Below, in pieces: positions 17,988-26,731 of a DNA stretch of 62,092 bases. Both the position numbers and the translations under genes were made by a program. The notes under the pieces were generated by a model. That model was not told where the DNA came from and did no database searches. It saw only the letters and a program-made list of their open reading frames with translations. Where the stretch lies: assembly GCA_001799285.1 (NCBI GenBank), contig MGTD01000002.1:420-62511 (forward strand), written 5' to 3'. Numbering within the stretch: position 1 is the stretch's first letter; each line of letters starts with the position of its first letter. Source of the DNA: Deltaproteobacteria bacterium RIFOXYD12_FULL_56_24. Its GTDB lineage: Bacteria > Desulfobacterota > Desulfobulbia > Desulfobulbales > Desulfurivibrionaceae.

Positions 17988-18593
17988 GCAATCACTTTCT
18001 CCATCTCCCTTATGCTGCTTCTCATAATAGTAAGCGTCAACCGTGGTTGCCCCAGGCAATCTTTAAAAAGAATTAAAATCAGGCATGACTCGAAAACGTG
18101 AAAGCGAAACATCCAATCCCGACGCCATCACAACAGAAAAAATCTGAAATGAAAACCCTTGAAATGTTTTCACAGGACCACGAAAACACTAGGAAAACCG
18201 CCACGATATAACCGGCGGATGTACCCCAATATTCTCAACGAAGCGGAAATTTTACAGAGAGCAATATTGTGAAATTGAACCGTTGTTTTTCGAGAAAATG
18301 GTTAGCGCTGATATATCTTCTCAGATAATCTTGATTTTACTTAAGCAAGGGAGGATATGTACATGACTTTTTCGAATACGATGCGCAATACTATTGGCTA
18401 ATCCGCTCAGTGTCAACATTTTTTTCGCAAAAAAATCCCCCCGACAAAAAACATCCAATTATTTTATGCTCACTTTTGCTTGCCATAACCTTATATAATT
18501 TGTATATTAACAAGTTTTCTGCTTCCGTAATATCAAAATCCGGTATTTGCCGGCAACAGTAACGAAAATCTTGAAACCAGGAGAGGTTAGCCA
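17988..18593. other. Divergent spacer between rho and the sigma factor gene
   Basis: This 606-nt AT-rich spacer carries the promoters for rho (leftward) and the sigma factor (rightward). TATATAATTTG at about 18491-18501 is a plausible -10 region for the rightward gene, with no clear -35. GGGAGG at 18349-18354 precedes a 12-codon frame (18363-18401, MTFSNTMRNTIG). No larger gene is visible. Confidence 0.4.
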
Positions 18594-19946
18594 GTGCCTG
18601 CCGACATAAAAGCCAGACTACTCGAAGCCGGAAAAGATGAAGGATGCGTAACCCTCAATTTCCTGAACGACCTGATTCCGGAAGGCAATGACGCTGACGC
18701 CATCGATGGCATTTTCGATTTTCTCAATGAAAACAATATAGAAATCGTCAGCCAAGAGAAGTCCGGTAAGAAAAAAACCCTTGACGGCAAAAACTGGGAA
18801 GGCGGCGGAGATGGCCAGCACGAGGAATCGGCCATGGACGATGACGATGACAAGCTCATGGACGCCGCGGCCCTTGTTTCCAAGGAGGATAGCCCGGAAC
18901 CGGAAGAAACCACTACCACCTATCTCCGAGAGATGGGCCGATTCGAGCTGCTCACCCCGCAGGAAGAAGAGAAATACAGCAAGACGATCCGCGAAGGATT
19001 TGACGGAATAATCCGCTCGGTTCGCCAGGATCAGCATGGAACCGAAGAACTGACCATACTTGTTGAACGCATTGACCTGTGGGAAAAACGTGACCCGACT
19101 CTGAAGCCTAAAAAGCAACATCTCAATTTTATGATGCGCGCGATTGCCGGCGCCTGCCAGACCCACCCTGCCAACAAAAAGCTTCAGGAAATGCAGTGCA
19201 AGCTGGAGATGTTTCACCGCTCAATCGAGGTTGCCAAGGACGCCATGATCAAGGCCAACCTTCGCCTGGTGGTCAGCATCGCCAAACGTTACATGCACCA
19301 GGGTCTTACCTTGGCCGACCTTATCCAAGAAGGCAATCTCGGCCTGATGCGGGCCGTATTCCGCTTTGATTACACCAAGGGCAACAAATTCAGCACCTAT
19401 GCCAGCTGGTGGATCAGACAAGCGATCACCAGGGCCATTCTGGACAAGACCAGAACCATCCGGCTGCCAGTCCATTTTCTGGAGCTCAGAAGCCAGTTTT
19501 TCAAGGCGTTTTACTCGCTCCTCAAGGAACTGGGGCGTGAGCCAACCCCCATTGAAATTTCCGAGAAAACCGGATTGCCGATGGACAAAATCTTGGCAAT
19601 TCTCGAAGCTTCCAGGGAACCTATTTCCCTGGAAACCCCGGTTGGCGACGACGACAGCACTCTGGGAGATTTTCTGGAAAACCAGGAATCTATTTCACCT
19701 TACGAGGCGGTGCAGAACCAGCAACTCTCCGACCGGGTTACCAGCATTCTCAACACCCTGAGCACCCGGGAAGAAAAGATCATCCGCCTGCGTTTCGGCA
19801 TCGGTGAAGACGCGGAATACACCCTGGAAGAGATCGGCAAACGGTTCAACGTTTCGCGCGAGCGCATCCGACAGATCGAAAAGAAAGCGCTCAATCGCTT
19901 GCGCCATTCAAGCAGACGGGAAAAGCTCAAACATTTTCTGGACTAA
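18594..19946 (+). CDS. RpoD-family sigma-70 factor (possibly an alternative paralogue)
   Basis: This 450-residue sigma factor directs RNA polymerase to promoters. Region 1.1 is visible (IKARLLEAGKDEGCVTLNFL), then an acidic linker and region 1.2 (TTYLREMGRFELLTPQEEEKY). Region 2 follows with NLRLVVSIAKRYMHQGLTLADLIQEGN and KFSTYASWWIRQAITRAI. Region 4 has VSRERIRQIEKKALNRLRH. The non-conserved insert is short, and the region 3 start reads LRSQFFKAFYSLLKELGREPT, which differs from typical housekeeping RpoD. It may be a second RpoD-like factor rather than the primary one. The start is GTG with AGGAGAGG upstream. Confidence 0.88.
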   Translation: MPADIKARLLEAGKDEGCVTLNFLNDLIPEGNDADAIDGIFDFLNENNIEIVSQEKSGKKKTLDGKNWEGGGDGQHEESAMDDDDDKLMDAAALVSKEDSPEPEETTTTYLREMGRFELLTPQEEEKYSKTIREGFDGIIRSVRQDQHGTEELTILVERIDLWEKRDPTLKPKKQHLNFMMRAIAGACQTHPANKKLQEMQCKLEMFHRSIEVAKDAMIKANLRLVVSIAKRYMHQGLTLADLIQEGNLGLMRAVFRFDYTKGNKFSTYASWWIRQAITRAILDKTRTIRLPVHFLELRSQFFKAFYSLLKELGREPTPIEISEKTGLPMDKILAILEASREPISLETPVGDDDSTLGDFLENQESISPYEAVQNQQLSDRVTSILNTLSTREEKIIRLRFGIGEDAEYTLEEIGKRFNVSRERIRQIEKKALNRLRHSSRREKLKHFLD

Positions 19947-20107
19947 AGAGCCCCGGTTTCATTTTTCAACACCGCGCCTGCAACAACACGCTGCATAAAC
20001 AGGTCCGCACAATTTTACCGAATTCTTCTCAGCCGAAAGCCGTCATAACAAAATATTGCCGGTATCCGGATGATTCAAGCGGCTCCTAAAGGCCGCAGAC
20101 CAAACAC

Positions 20108-22594
20108 ATGCTGCCTCAGACAGACCGCAACCCACTCCTGCCCGCGCTCCTGGCCTTTGCCGCCGGGGCCATAACCGCAGGGGCCGACTGGCTGCCAACC
20201 GTCACCCACCTTTGGCTGCCAGCTGTCCTGATCGCGGCACTGGCTGCCCTCACTCTGCTCAGGTGGCCGCAAGCTCGAGCCGGATTCCTTGGCCTGCTGC
20301 TGACTCTGCTCTTTCTCTGCGGCCTGCTTTACACCGCCTCATTCCTGGCACCCAAACTGCGTGCTCATCATCTCGCCCGCCTCATCCCGGAAAAACAGGA
20401 GGTCAGCCTGACCGGGAAATTGATCCGCAAACCTGTCTTCAAGAATGATATAACCCAGATCATTCTTGAAACGGACAGCATTCTGTTCCCTTCTGCCCAA
20501 GCACCCCTGGCGACCACGGGCCGCATCTCCCTCACGGTCAACGCCCCACTGCTTAAAGGATTCGTTCCCGGCCAGGACTATCTGGTACGCGCCCGGCTTT
20601 CCCTCCCGGACAAGCCGGCAACCCCTGGCTCTTTTGACTATGCCGGCTATCTTGCCGCCGAAGAGATCATGGTCAAGGGCTGGGTTGCCACGCCCCTTTT
20701 CATTCAACCCATCTCTCCACCTGCCGACAGCCGTCTTACCATGCCGGACCCATATTTTCTTGAGCGATTCCGCCAACAATTCGAGGGCTTTCTCCATGCC
20801 AACCTAGCCCCGGTCAACGCCGCATTGTACCAGGCCCTCCTCCTTGGCGATAGGAGCGCTCTCTCCCCGGAAGTCACGGAGAACTATCGGGCAACCGGCA
20901 TCATGCACATCCTTGCCATTTCCGGGAGCCATCTCGTGGTGGTGGCTTTCCTGACCACGGTTTTGTTCCGTTTTCTGGTCAGCCGTTTCCCCTGGCTGCT
21001 GCTTAGATTGCCCGCAGTCAAGATATCCCTGACTCTCTCCTTTCCCGTCCTCTTGCTCTATGCCGGCCTTGCCGGTTTTCAGCCACCGGTGGTGCGGGCC
21101 CTGATCATGGCCGGAGTTTTCATGACGGCCATTCTCCTGGACCGCCAGTGGTCAAGCCTTAACAACCTGGCCATTGCTGCTTTCTGCATCCTCCTGGCAA
21201 ACCCGCTCAGCATTCACACCGCCTCCTTCCAACTCTCCTTTGTTGCCGCCGCGGCAATAATCCTCGCCATGCCACGGGTTGCGGCCTGGCGCCCAGAGAC
21301 GGAGCAGCGTTCCCCCTGGCAGACCCTGCGCTATTTCCTCATCTCAGGGCTTTTCATCTCAGGCGCCGCCTTTCTCGCTACCGCGCCCCTCGCCCTGTTC
21401 CACTTCAACAGGATCTCCCTGCTTGGCCCCATCACCACCCTGCTGATCACGCCTTTCCTCTGTTTCTGGACCCTGCCCATGGGTCTGATTGCCATTATCA
21501 CCCAGCCCTTTGCCCCCTTGCCCGCAGTGTTTTTTCTACAGGCAGGTGCTCTTGGCATCCAGGTTTCCCACGGGCTGACAGGTTTCCTGGCCGGGCTGCC
21601 GTTCTCCTCTATCTGGCTCCCCACGCCGCCTATTCCCTTATTGATTATTTCCTACTTGCTCCTCATCCTGATCCTCCACGGCAGACGCCCGCTTCCCGTC
21701 CTGGCCATGCTTGCCTGCTTCTCCCTGCTGCTTTCCGGTTATCCGGCGCTGACGAAATGGCACCCCCATTCGGCCCACATTTCTTTTCTGGCCGTGGGTA
21801 ACGGTAGCGCTACAGTAGTGGAACAACCCGACAATCGCGTCATCCTCATCGACGGCGGTGGCCCCCCCAACGATCTTTTCAACGTGGGAGAACGGATAAT
21901 CGCCCCGTTTTTATGGCACCGGCAGATCAGAAAGGTGGAACAAATTATCCTCACCCATACCCATGCCGATCATTTTAACGGCCTGCCCTGGATCATCAAA
22001 AGATTTCAGCCCAAGATTCTCTGGCTCAGCGAAACCAGCAGCATGGAACCTGGTTTTGCAGCATTATTGCAAGAAGCCAATCTGGCCGGTTGCCAGGTAC
22101 GAATTGCCAGGGCTGGAGAAGTGCTGATCGCCGAAAGCAATGGTTTTGCTGTCATCTGCCTGGCCAACCTTGCCCTGACCGGAGACCAACAATCGCTTAC
22201 GGAGGGGGGGAAAATTCCGGACAACCCGAACAACCGGGGGCTGGTCCTGCGCCTGAGCAACGGCGACAACACCTTTCTTTTTCCCGGGGATCTCGAAAAG
22301 GAATACGAAGAATACATCTTGGGAAAGGAGTACCAACTCAAGGCCGATGTCCTCCTCCTGCCCCATCATGGGCTGAATTCCTCTGGCAGCGCCAGGTTCA
22401 TGGAGGCGGTCAAGCCGCTCTACTATGTGGTGTCAACGGGTAAGAAGGAGCCGTTTCCCCCGCCGCAATATATGAATACAGATGCAGGCATCTTTTCCAC
22501 AGCCCGGCACGGAAGCATTCTTTTCCTGTCCGACGGAAAAAAAATTACCGCTCACCCTTATCGAGCTACCACTCATGGGGAGGATGCCTTATGA
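20108..22594 (+). CDS. comEC: ComEC/Rec2 competence channel protein
   Basis: This 828-residue inner-membrane protein is the likely channel for uptake of single-stranded DNA. An N-terminal domain with several hydrophobic segments and an OB-like region (about 80-210) is followed by the polytopic Competence domain (about 230-500), with IMHILAISGSHLVVVAFL. The C-terminal metallo-beta-lactamase domain has HISFLAVGNGSATVVEQP and the metal site THTHADHFNGLPW. Later motifs are FPGDLEKE and LLLPHHGLNSS. No strong ribosome site precedes the ATG. The convergent neighbour is pilT, and type IV pili often feed this channel. Confidence 0.93.
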   Translation: MLPQTDRNPLLPALLAFAAGAITAGADWLPTVTHLWLPAVLIAALAALTLLRWPQARAGFLGLLLTLLFLCGLLYTASFLAPKLRAHHLARLIPEKQEVSLTGKLIRKPVFKNDITQIILETDSILFPSAQAPLATTGRISLTVNAPLLKGFVPGQDYLVRARLSLPDKPATPGSFDYAGYLAAEEIMVKGWVATPLFIQPISPPADSRLTMPDPYFLERFRQQFEGFLHANLAPVNAALYQALLLGDRSALSPEVTENYRATGIMHILAISGSHLVVVAFLTTVLFRFLVSRFPWLLLRLPAVKISLTLSFPVLLLYAGLAGFQPPVVRALIMAGVFMTAILLDRQWSSLNNLAIAAFCILLANPLSIHTASFQLSFVAAAAIILAMPRVAAWRPETEQRSPWQTLRYFLISGLFISGAAFLATAPLALFHFNRISLLGPITTLLITPFLCFWTLPMGLIAIITQPFAPLPAVFFLQAGALGIQVSHGLTGFLAGLPFSSIWLPTPPIPLLIISYLLLILILHGRRPLPVLAMLACFSLLLSGYPALTKWHPHSAHISFLAVGNGSATVVEQPDNRVILIDGGGPPNDLFNVGERIIAPFLWHRQIRKVEQIILTHTHADHFNGLPWIIKRFQPKILWLSETSSMEPGFAALLQEANLAGCQVRIARAGEVLIAESNGFAVICLANLALTGDQQSLTEGGKIPDNPNNRGLVLRLSNGDNTFLFPGDLEKEYEEYILGKEYQLKADVLLLPHHGLNSSGSARFMEAVKPLYYVVSTGKKEPFPPPQYMNTDAGIFSTARHGSILFLSDGKKITAHPYRATTHGEDAL

Positions 22595-22613
22595 ACCTGC
22601 GAACCGCCAAACT

Positions 22614-23699
22614 CTAAGCAGCATCGGTAAAATCCGTGGGCGGCTTCTTGAGAAACTGAACAAACTTGCTCTTGTCAATACAGTTTATGTAGGCGTCATC
22701 CCCGGAAATCCAGCCTTTCTTAATCAGATGCATGATCGCGTCATCCAGGGTCTGCATCCCGTATTTTTTGCCGGTCTGCATGGCGGAGGGGATCTGATAG
22801 GTCTTGCCTTCGCGAATCAGATTCCGCACCGCCGGGGTGCAAATAAGAATCTCCAGGGCGGCGCAGCGCCCCTTGATATCGACCCGCTTGAAAAGGGTCT
22901 GGGAAACTACGGCCTTAAGGGCATCCGCCAGAGTGGAACGGACCTGGGCTTGCTGGCTGGCCGGGAATATCTCGATGATCCTGTCCACGGTCTTGTTGGC
23001 GTTCAGGGTATGCAGGGTGCCGAATACCAGATGGCCGGTCATGGCCGCTTCCATGGCCAGGGCAATGGTTTCCAGATCGCGCATTTCGCCGACCATAATG
23101 ATGTCCGGGTCTTCACGGAGCGCCCCGCGCAGGGCCGCGGAAAAAGACTTGGTATGCAGTCCCACCTCCCGGTGGTTGACGATGCAGTTTTGGCTCTTGT
23201 GCACGAACTCGATGGGGTCTTCGATGGTCAGGATATGATCCTTGCGCAGCTTGTTGGCCTGATCGACAATGGCGGCCAGAGTAGTCGATTTGCCGCTGCC
23301 GGTGGGGCCGGTCACGAGAACCATTCCCTTGGGCAGAGTGGCAAGCTGCGAAACAACCGTGGGCAACCCCAGCTGCTCGCAACCCAGGATATTGCTGGGA
23401 ATCTCGCGAAATACCGCACCGATCCCGTATTTCTGCATGAAGAGATTGCCGCGGTAACGTGCCAGCCCGGGAATTTCGTAACCGAAATCCACATCGCCGG
23501 TTTCTTCGAAAACTTTCACCTTTTCTTCGGAAACAACCTCATAGAGCATGGCCTTGAGCTCATCGTTGCCTAGAACCCGGTACTTGACCCGCTCCATCTC
23601 ACCCCTGATGCGAAGGATCGGCTGCTGCCCGGAAACCATATGGAGATCCGAGGCGCCCTGCTCGTTCATAAGTTTAAAAAAAGCATCAATCTGAGCCAT
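22614..23699 (-). CDS. pilT: Type IV pilus retraction ATPase PilT
   Basis: PilT is the hexameric ATPase that retracts type IV pili. The 361-residue protein starts MAQIDAFFKLMNEQGASDLH, with AGGAG 8 nt before the ATG. The P-loop is GPTGSGKSTTLAAI. The Asp box and Walker B region are ILTIEDPIEFVH and DPDIIMVGEMRD, and the His box is GHLVFGTLHTLNA. The C-terminus varies from classical PilT, so a PilU-like role remains possible. Upstream lie repeat element copy 2 and a loose copy of its end. Confidence 0.9.
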   Translation of the reverse strand: MAQIDAFFKLMNEQGASDLHMVSGQQPILRIRGEMERVKYRVLGNDELKAMLYEVVSEEKVKVFEETGDVDFGYEIPGLARYRGNLFMQKYGIGAVFREIPSNILGCEQLGLPTVVSQLATLPKGMVLVTGPTGSGKSTTLAAIVDQANKLRKDHILTIEDPIEFVHKSQNCIVNHREVGLHTKSFSAALRGALREDPDIIMVGEMRDLETIALAMEAAMTGHLVFGTLHTLNANKTVDRIIEIFPASQQAQVRSTLADALKAVVSQTLFKRVDIKGRCAALEILICTPAVRNLIREGKTYQIPSAMQTGKKYGMQTLDDAIMHLIKKGWISGDDAYINCIDKSKFVQFLKKPPTDFTDAA

Positions 23700-24029
23700 A
23701 AAAAAAACTCCTGCAATCAACAAGTTGAAATTCACATGACGAGCCGCCCCTCAAATGGGCCTCTGCCATACAGCAGTTATTCATCAATAATGCTACTATA
23801 TAGAATCGAGGCAAATTACTCCACGCAAAAAAAAAAACAAACCCATAGGCAAATAGTATTTCTTGAAAATGACCGTAACTATCCAGCTCAATGCCGGAAA
23901 TGACTAAAACCACCAAACCGTAACTATTCAGCAGTGCCCCAGGTTGCGGTAAGCGGGACGATGAAGCGTACATCTGGTACGTGAGCCGGCCCGATCGCCG
24001 CAAGATGGGGTGCTGCTGGATAGTTACAA
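23700..24029. other. Spacer between pilT and the PHP gene, with repeat ends
   Basis: No gene is visible. It contains the promoter region of pilT, a loose copy of the repeat end (CCGTAACTATCCAGC at about 23874-23888) and the full 108-bp element copy 2, which ends 2 nt before the PHP start codon. Confidence 0.5.
23920..24027 (+). repeat. 108-bp palindromic element, copy 2
   Basis: The core matches copies 1 and 3. The outer arms are different but still complementary to each other: GTAACTATTCAGC (23920-23932) and GCTGGATAGTTAC (24015-24027). The central hairpin is CGTAC-N5-GTACG. The right end supplies the sequence just upstream of the next start codon. Confidence 0.85.
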
Positions 24030-24908
24030 ATGACCATGTTCATAGATCTGCATACCCACTCAACCTGTTCGGACGGACTGCTGACCCCGTCCGCCCTGTT
24101 GAACCTTGCCGCCCGCCGAAAGCTTGCGGCGATTGCCCTGACCGATCACGACACCGTTGCGGGGCTTCCCGAAGCTTTTGCCCACGGCAAAATCACCGGG
24201 GTCGAGGTTATCTCAGGAATCGAAATCAGCAGTAATCTCGAAGGGGTAGCCCTCCATATTCTTGGCTATGGCTTCAACCATGAACACCCCGCCCTCCTTC
24301 CCTTTATTACCAGGCTGCAACAGGCTCGGCACAACCGCAACCAAGGTATTCTGGAGCGTCTCCAGGTTCTGGGCATCTCCATAACCCGGGAGGAATTGGC
24401 CCAGATTGCCGGAGGCCAGGCAGGCCGCCCCCACTTCGCCCGCCTGCTTGTCCAAAAAGGCCGGGCCAAAAAGATCCAGGACGCGTTCAGTCTCTACCTC
24501 AAACGCGGCGCTCCCGCCTTTGTTGAACATGTCAAGCCTCAAGCGGCGGAAGTAATCAGCTGCATTACCGAGGCCGGTGGTCTGGCGGTACTCGCCCACC
24601 CAGCCTGTTCAGATCCCGGCCTTGAAAGAATCCCCTCCCTGGTGGCCCAGCTTAAGGATTACGGGCTGGCCGGGATTGAGACCTTCTATCCCACCCATTC
24701 AAAAAAAGTATGCCGCTTCTTGCAGCAGCTTGCTGCAAAACACAGCCTGCTTCTAAGCGGCGGTACAGATTATCATGGCGACTCCCACTCTACCACCCCT
24801 TTGGGAGGCAACGCCAAAACCATGCGCGTCCCTCTTCAGCTTTTGCATGATATCAAACAGCGACTGGCCTCTGCCGCTGTGACGCCTCCACAAAATCAGG
24901 CTGGTTGA
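24030..24908 (+). CDS. PHP-domain phosphoesterase (RNase AM/YciV-like)
   Basis: This 292-residue PHP-domain metalloenzyme is of the type that hydrolyses nucleoside 3',5'-bisphosphates or RNA 5' ends. Metal-binding motifs are FIDLHTHSTCSDG near the N-terminus, LTDHDTVAGL, ISGIEIS, LAVLAHP, and GGTDYHGD near the C-terminus. The exact substrate is inferred from family resemblance only. The start is the ATG at 24030, or 24036, which would give MFIDLHTH. Its upstream ribosome-binding region is formed by the end of repeat copy 2 (GGATAG). Confidence 0.87.
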   Translation: MTMFIDLHTHSTCSDGLLTPSALLNLAARRKLAAIALTDHDTVAGLPEAFAHGKITGVEVISGIEISSNLEGVALHILGYGFNHEHPALLPFITRLQQARHNRNQGILERLQVLGISITREELAQIAGGQAGRPHFARLLVQKGRAKKIQDAFSLYLKRGAPAFVEHVKPQAAEVISCITEAGGLAVLAHPACSDPGLERIPSLVAQLKDYGLAGIETFYPTHSKKVCRFLQQLAAKHSLLLSGGTDYHGDSHSTTPLGGNAKTMRVPLQLLHDIKQRLASAAVTPPQNQAG

Positions 24909-25080
24909 AACAGAAGCCATCCCGCTTGCCGGAGATGAAAACATCCTCCCGCGCCTTGCAGAAAATATCTGCATCGCATATGATGACAAAATCCTGGGCA
25001 ACACATATCAGGCATGCTTTCACCCCGAAACATCCCTGTCGTTTCCCAAAAAAAATTCACTGCGGCAAGGCTGCCTACCC
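24883..25080 (+). other. Open stretch resembling the C-terminus of a PdxT-type amidotransferase
   Basis: The frame of the following regulator stays open upstream to 24883 but lacks a start codon. It reads LAENICIAYDDKILGN then TYQACFHPETS, which resembles the FHPE catalytic-histidine segment of PdxT or HisH glutaminases. It may be a gene fragment or chance. Confidence 0.2.
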
Positions 25081-26466
25081 ATGAATACCATCCTGATTGT
25101 TGACGATGAGCCGAACTATCTGATAGTCCTTTCCGAGTTGCTCAGCGAAGAAGGTTTCGGGATCTTTACCGCCGGGAACGGGGAAGAAGCCCTCAAAATC
25201 TTGGGCGAGACCGACATCGACCTGATTATCACCGATATGTGCATGCCTGAGCTTGACGGCCTTGGCCTGCTCAAGGCGGCAAAGACTCTCAACCCGGATC
25301 TGCCCCTGATCATGATCACCGCTTTCGGCGAGGTGGAAATGGCGGTGGCCGCCATGAAAGCCGGGGCCTTCAACTATCTCACCAAGCCTTTCAACAACGA
25401 TGAGCTGATCCTGAACGCCGGCAAGGCCTTGGAGCATTACGCCTTACGCCGCGAAAACATGCGGCTGCGGGAGGAAATGCGTTCCCGCACCTCTTTTGCC
25501 AACATGGTCGGCAAAAACCAGAAGATGCAGACCATCTTCAACCTCATCGAAAAGGTGGCCCCGACCTCGACTTCGGTTCTGATCACCGGCGAATCCGGCA
25601 CCGGTAAGGAGCTGGTGGCCAGGGCCATCCATTGCCGCAGCCCCAGGGAAAAGGCCCCCTTCATCTCCCTGAACTGCGCCGGCCTGCCGGAAAATCTCCT
25701 GGAAAGCGAGCTCTTCGGCCATGAGAAGGGCGCCTTTACCGGAGCCATCGCCCTGCGCAGGGGCCGCTTCGAGCTGGCCGACACCGGCAGTCTTTTCCTC
25801 GACGAGGTCGGCGAGATGGCCATGCCGCTTCAGGCTAAACTGCTGCGCGTTCTCCAGGAACGCAGCTTTGAACGGGTCGGCGGCAGCCAGACCCTGCGGG
25901 TTGATGTCCGGATCATTGCCGCGACCAACAGGGATCTCAAGGATGAGGTGGACAAAGGCCACTTCCGGGAAGATCTCTATTACCGGCTCAATGTGCTGCA
26001 TATTCATCTCCCCCCCCTGCGGGAACGCACCGATGACATTCCCATGCTGGTCGCCCATTTCGTCAGCAAATACGCCGCACAGCTCGATAAGCCAAAGCTG
26101 GAGATTGCCCCGGAAACCGTGCGCTTTCTCATGAGCCTGCCCTGGGAAGGCAACATTCGGGAGTTGGAAAACACCATCGAGCGGGCGGCCATCCTCTGCG
26201 ACAGAAACCTGATCCTCCCGGAAGATGTGCAACCCGAGACCATGACCGACAAAAAACCACTGCCGTGGCTGAATGGCCTTGATCTTGAGCAGACGATTCC
26301 GGCCAACACCCCCCTGCCCGATGTACTTGACGGCATTGAAAAGAAGATGATTCTCGCCGCCCTGAACAAGGCTAACTACGTTCAGACAAAAGCGGCGGAT
26401 GCACTGGGGATCACCAAGAGCCTGCTCCAGTATAAGATGAAGAAACACGGAATCCTCAAACGCTGA
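25081..26466 (+). CDS. NtrC-family sigma-54-dependent response regulator (ZraR/AtoC-like)
   Basis: This 461-residue activator has a receiver domain (ILIVDDEPN, phospho-Asp in LIITDMCMPELDG, TKPF near 100). A AAA+ sigma-54 activation domain follows, with Walker A GESGTGKE, the sigma-54 contact loop GAFTGA in FGHEKGAFTGAIA, and Walker B LFLDEVGEM. A Fis-type helix-turn-helix ends it (TKAADALGITKSLLQYKMKK). It would activate sigma-54 promoters when phosphorylated. No kinase adjoins. The orphan ZraS-like kinase at 10728 is the natural candidate, an inference from type alone. Confidence 0.93.
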   Translation: MNTILIVDDEPNYLIVLSELLSEEGFGIFTAGNGEEALKILGETDIDLIITDMCMPELDGLGLLKAAKTLNPDLPLIMITAFGEVEMAVAAMKAGAFNYLTKPFNNDELILNAGKALEHYALRRENMRLREEMRSRTSFANMVGKNQKMQTIFNLIEKVAPTSTSVLITGESGTGKELVARAIHCRSPREKAPFISLNCAGLPENLLESELFGHEKGAFTGAIALRRGRFELADTGSLFLDEVGEMAMPLQAKLLRVLQERSFERVGGSQTLRVDVRIIAATNRDLKDEVDKGHFREDLYYRLNVLHIHLPPLRERTDDIPMLVAHFVSKYAAQLDKPKLEIAPETVRFLMSLPWEGNIRELENTIERAAILCDRNLILPEDVQPETMTDKKPLPWLNGLDLEQTIPANTPLPDVLDGIEKKMILAALNKANYVQTKAADALGITKSLLQYKMKKHGILKR

Positions 26467-26544
26467 ATTATTCCCGAATGGTTGCGAAGACTCAGTCCGG
26501 CCGTCTGGATCATTGCCCAGCAACCCACAACAGGTTTTCCCGCC

Positions 26545-26724
26545 ATGAGCTTTTCCTGCAAGAACTATGACTACAACGATGACAAGTGCCTGATGCTCAA
26601 GCAGGATTGCATTCCCGGTCGGCCGGGGTGTGTGCTTGAAGGGAGGGTAGTCTTGAGCGAGGCGCTCCTAGACCGGATCAAGGAGCTGGAGCAAAAGCCT
26701 CCCCCACGGAAGAAGACCAGGTAA
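26545..26724 (+). CDS. Small Cys-rich protein, function unknown
   Basis: This 59-residue protein has four cysteines in the first half (SFSCKNY, DDKCLMLKQDC, GRPGCVLEG) and a basic proline-rich tail. The pattern suggests a metal-binding or disulfide-stabilised small domain. I do not recognise the family. The frame is open from 26482, but the ATG at 26545 removes an N-terminus with no distinguishing features. It lies 7 nt before the flavoprotein gene and is probably co-transcribed with it. Confidence 0.6.
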   Translation: MSFSCKNYDYNDDKCLMLKQDCIPGRPGCVLEGRVVLSEALLDRIKELEQKPPPRKKTR

Positions 26725-26731
26725 TCCCGCC

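Noticed and set aside
22482-23573. 363-codon open frame on the plus strand
   Set aside because: It is antisense to pilT, and the composition is that of a reverse-complement reading.
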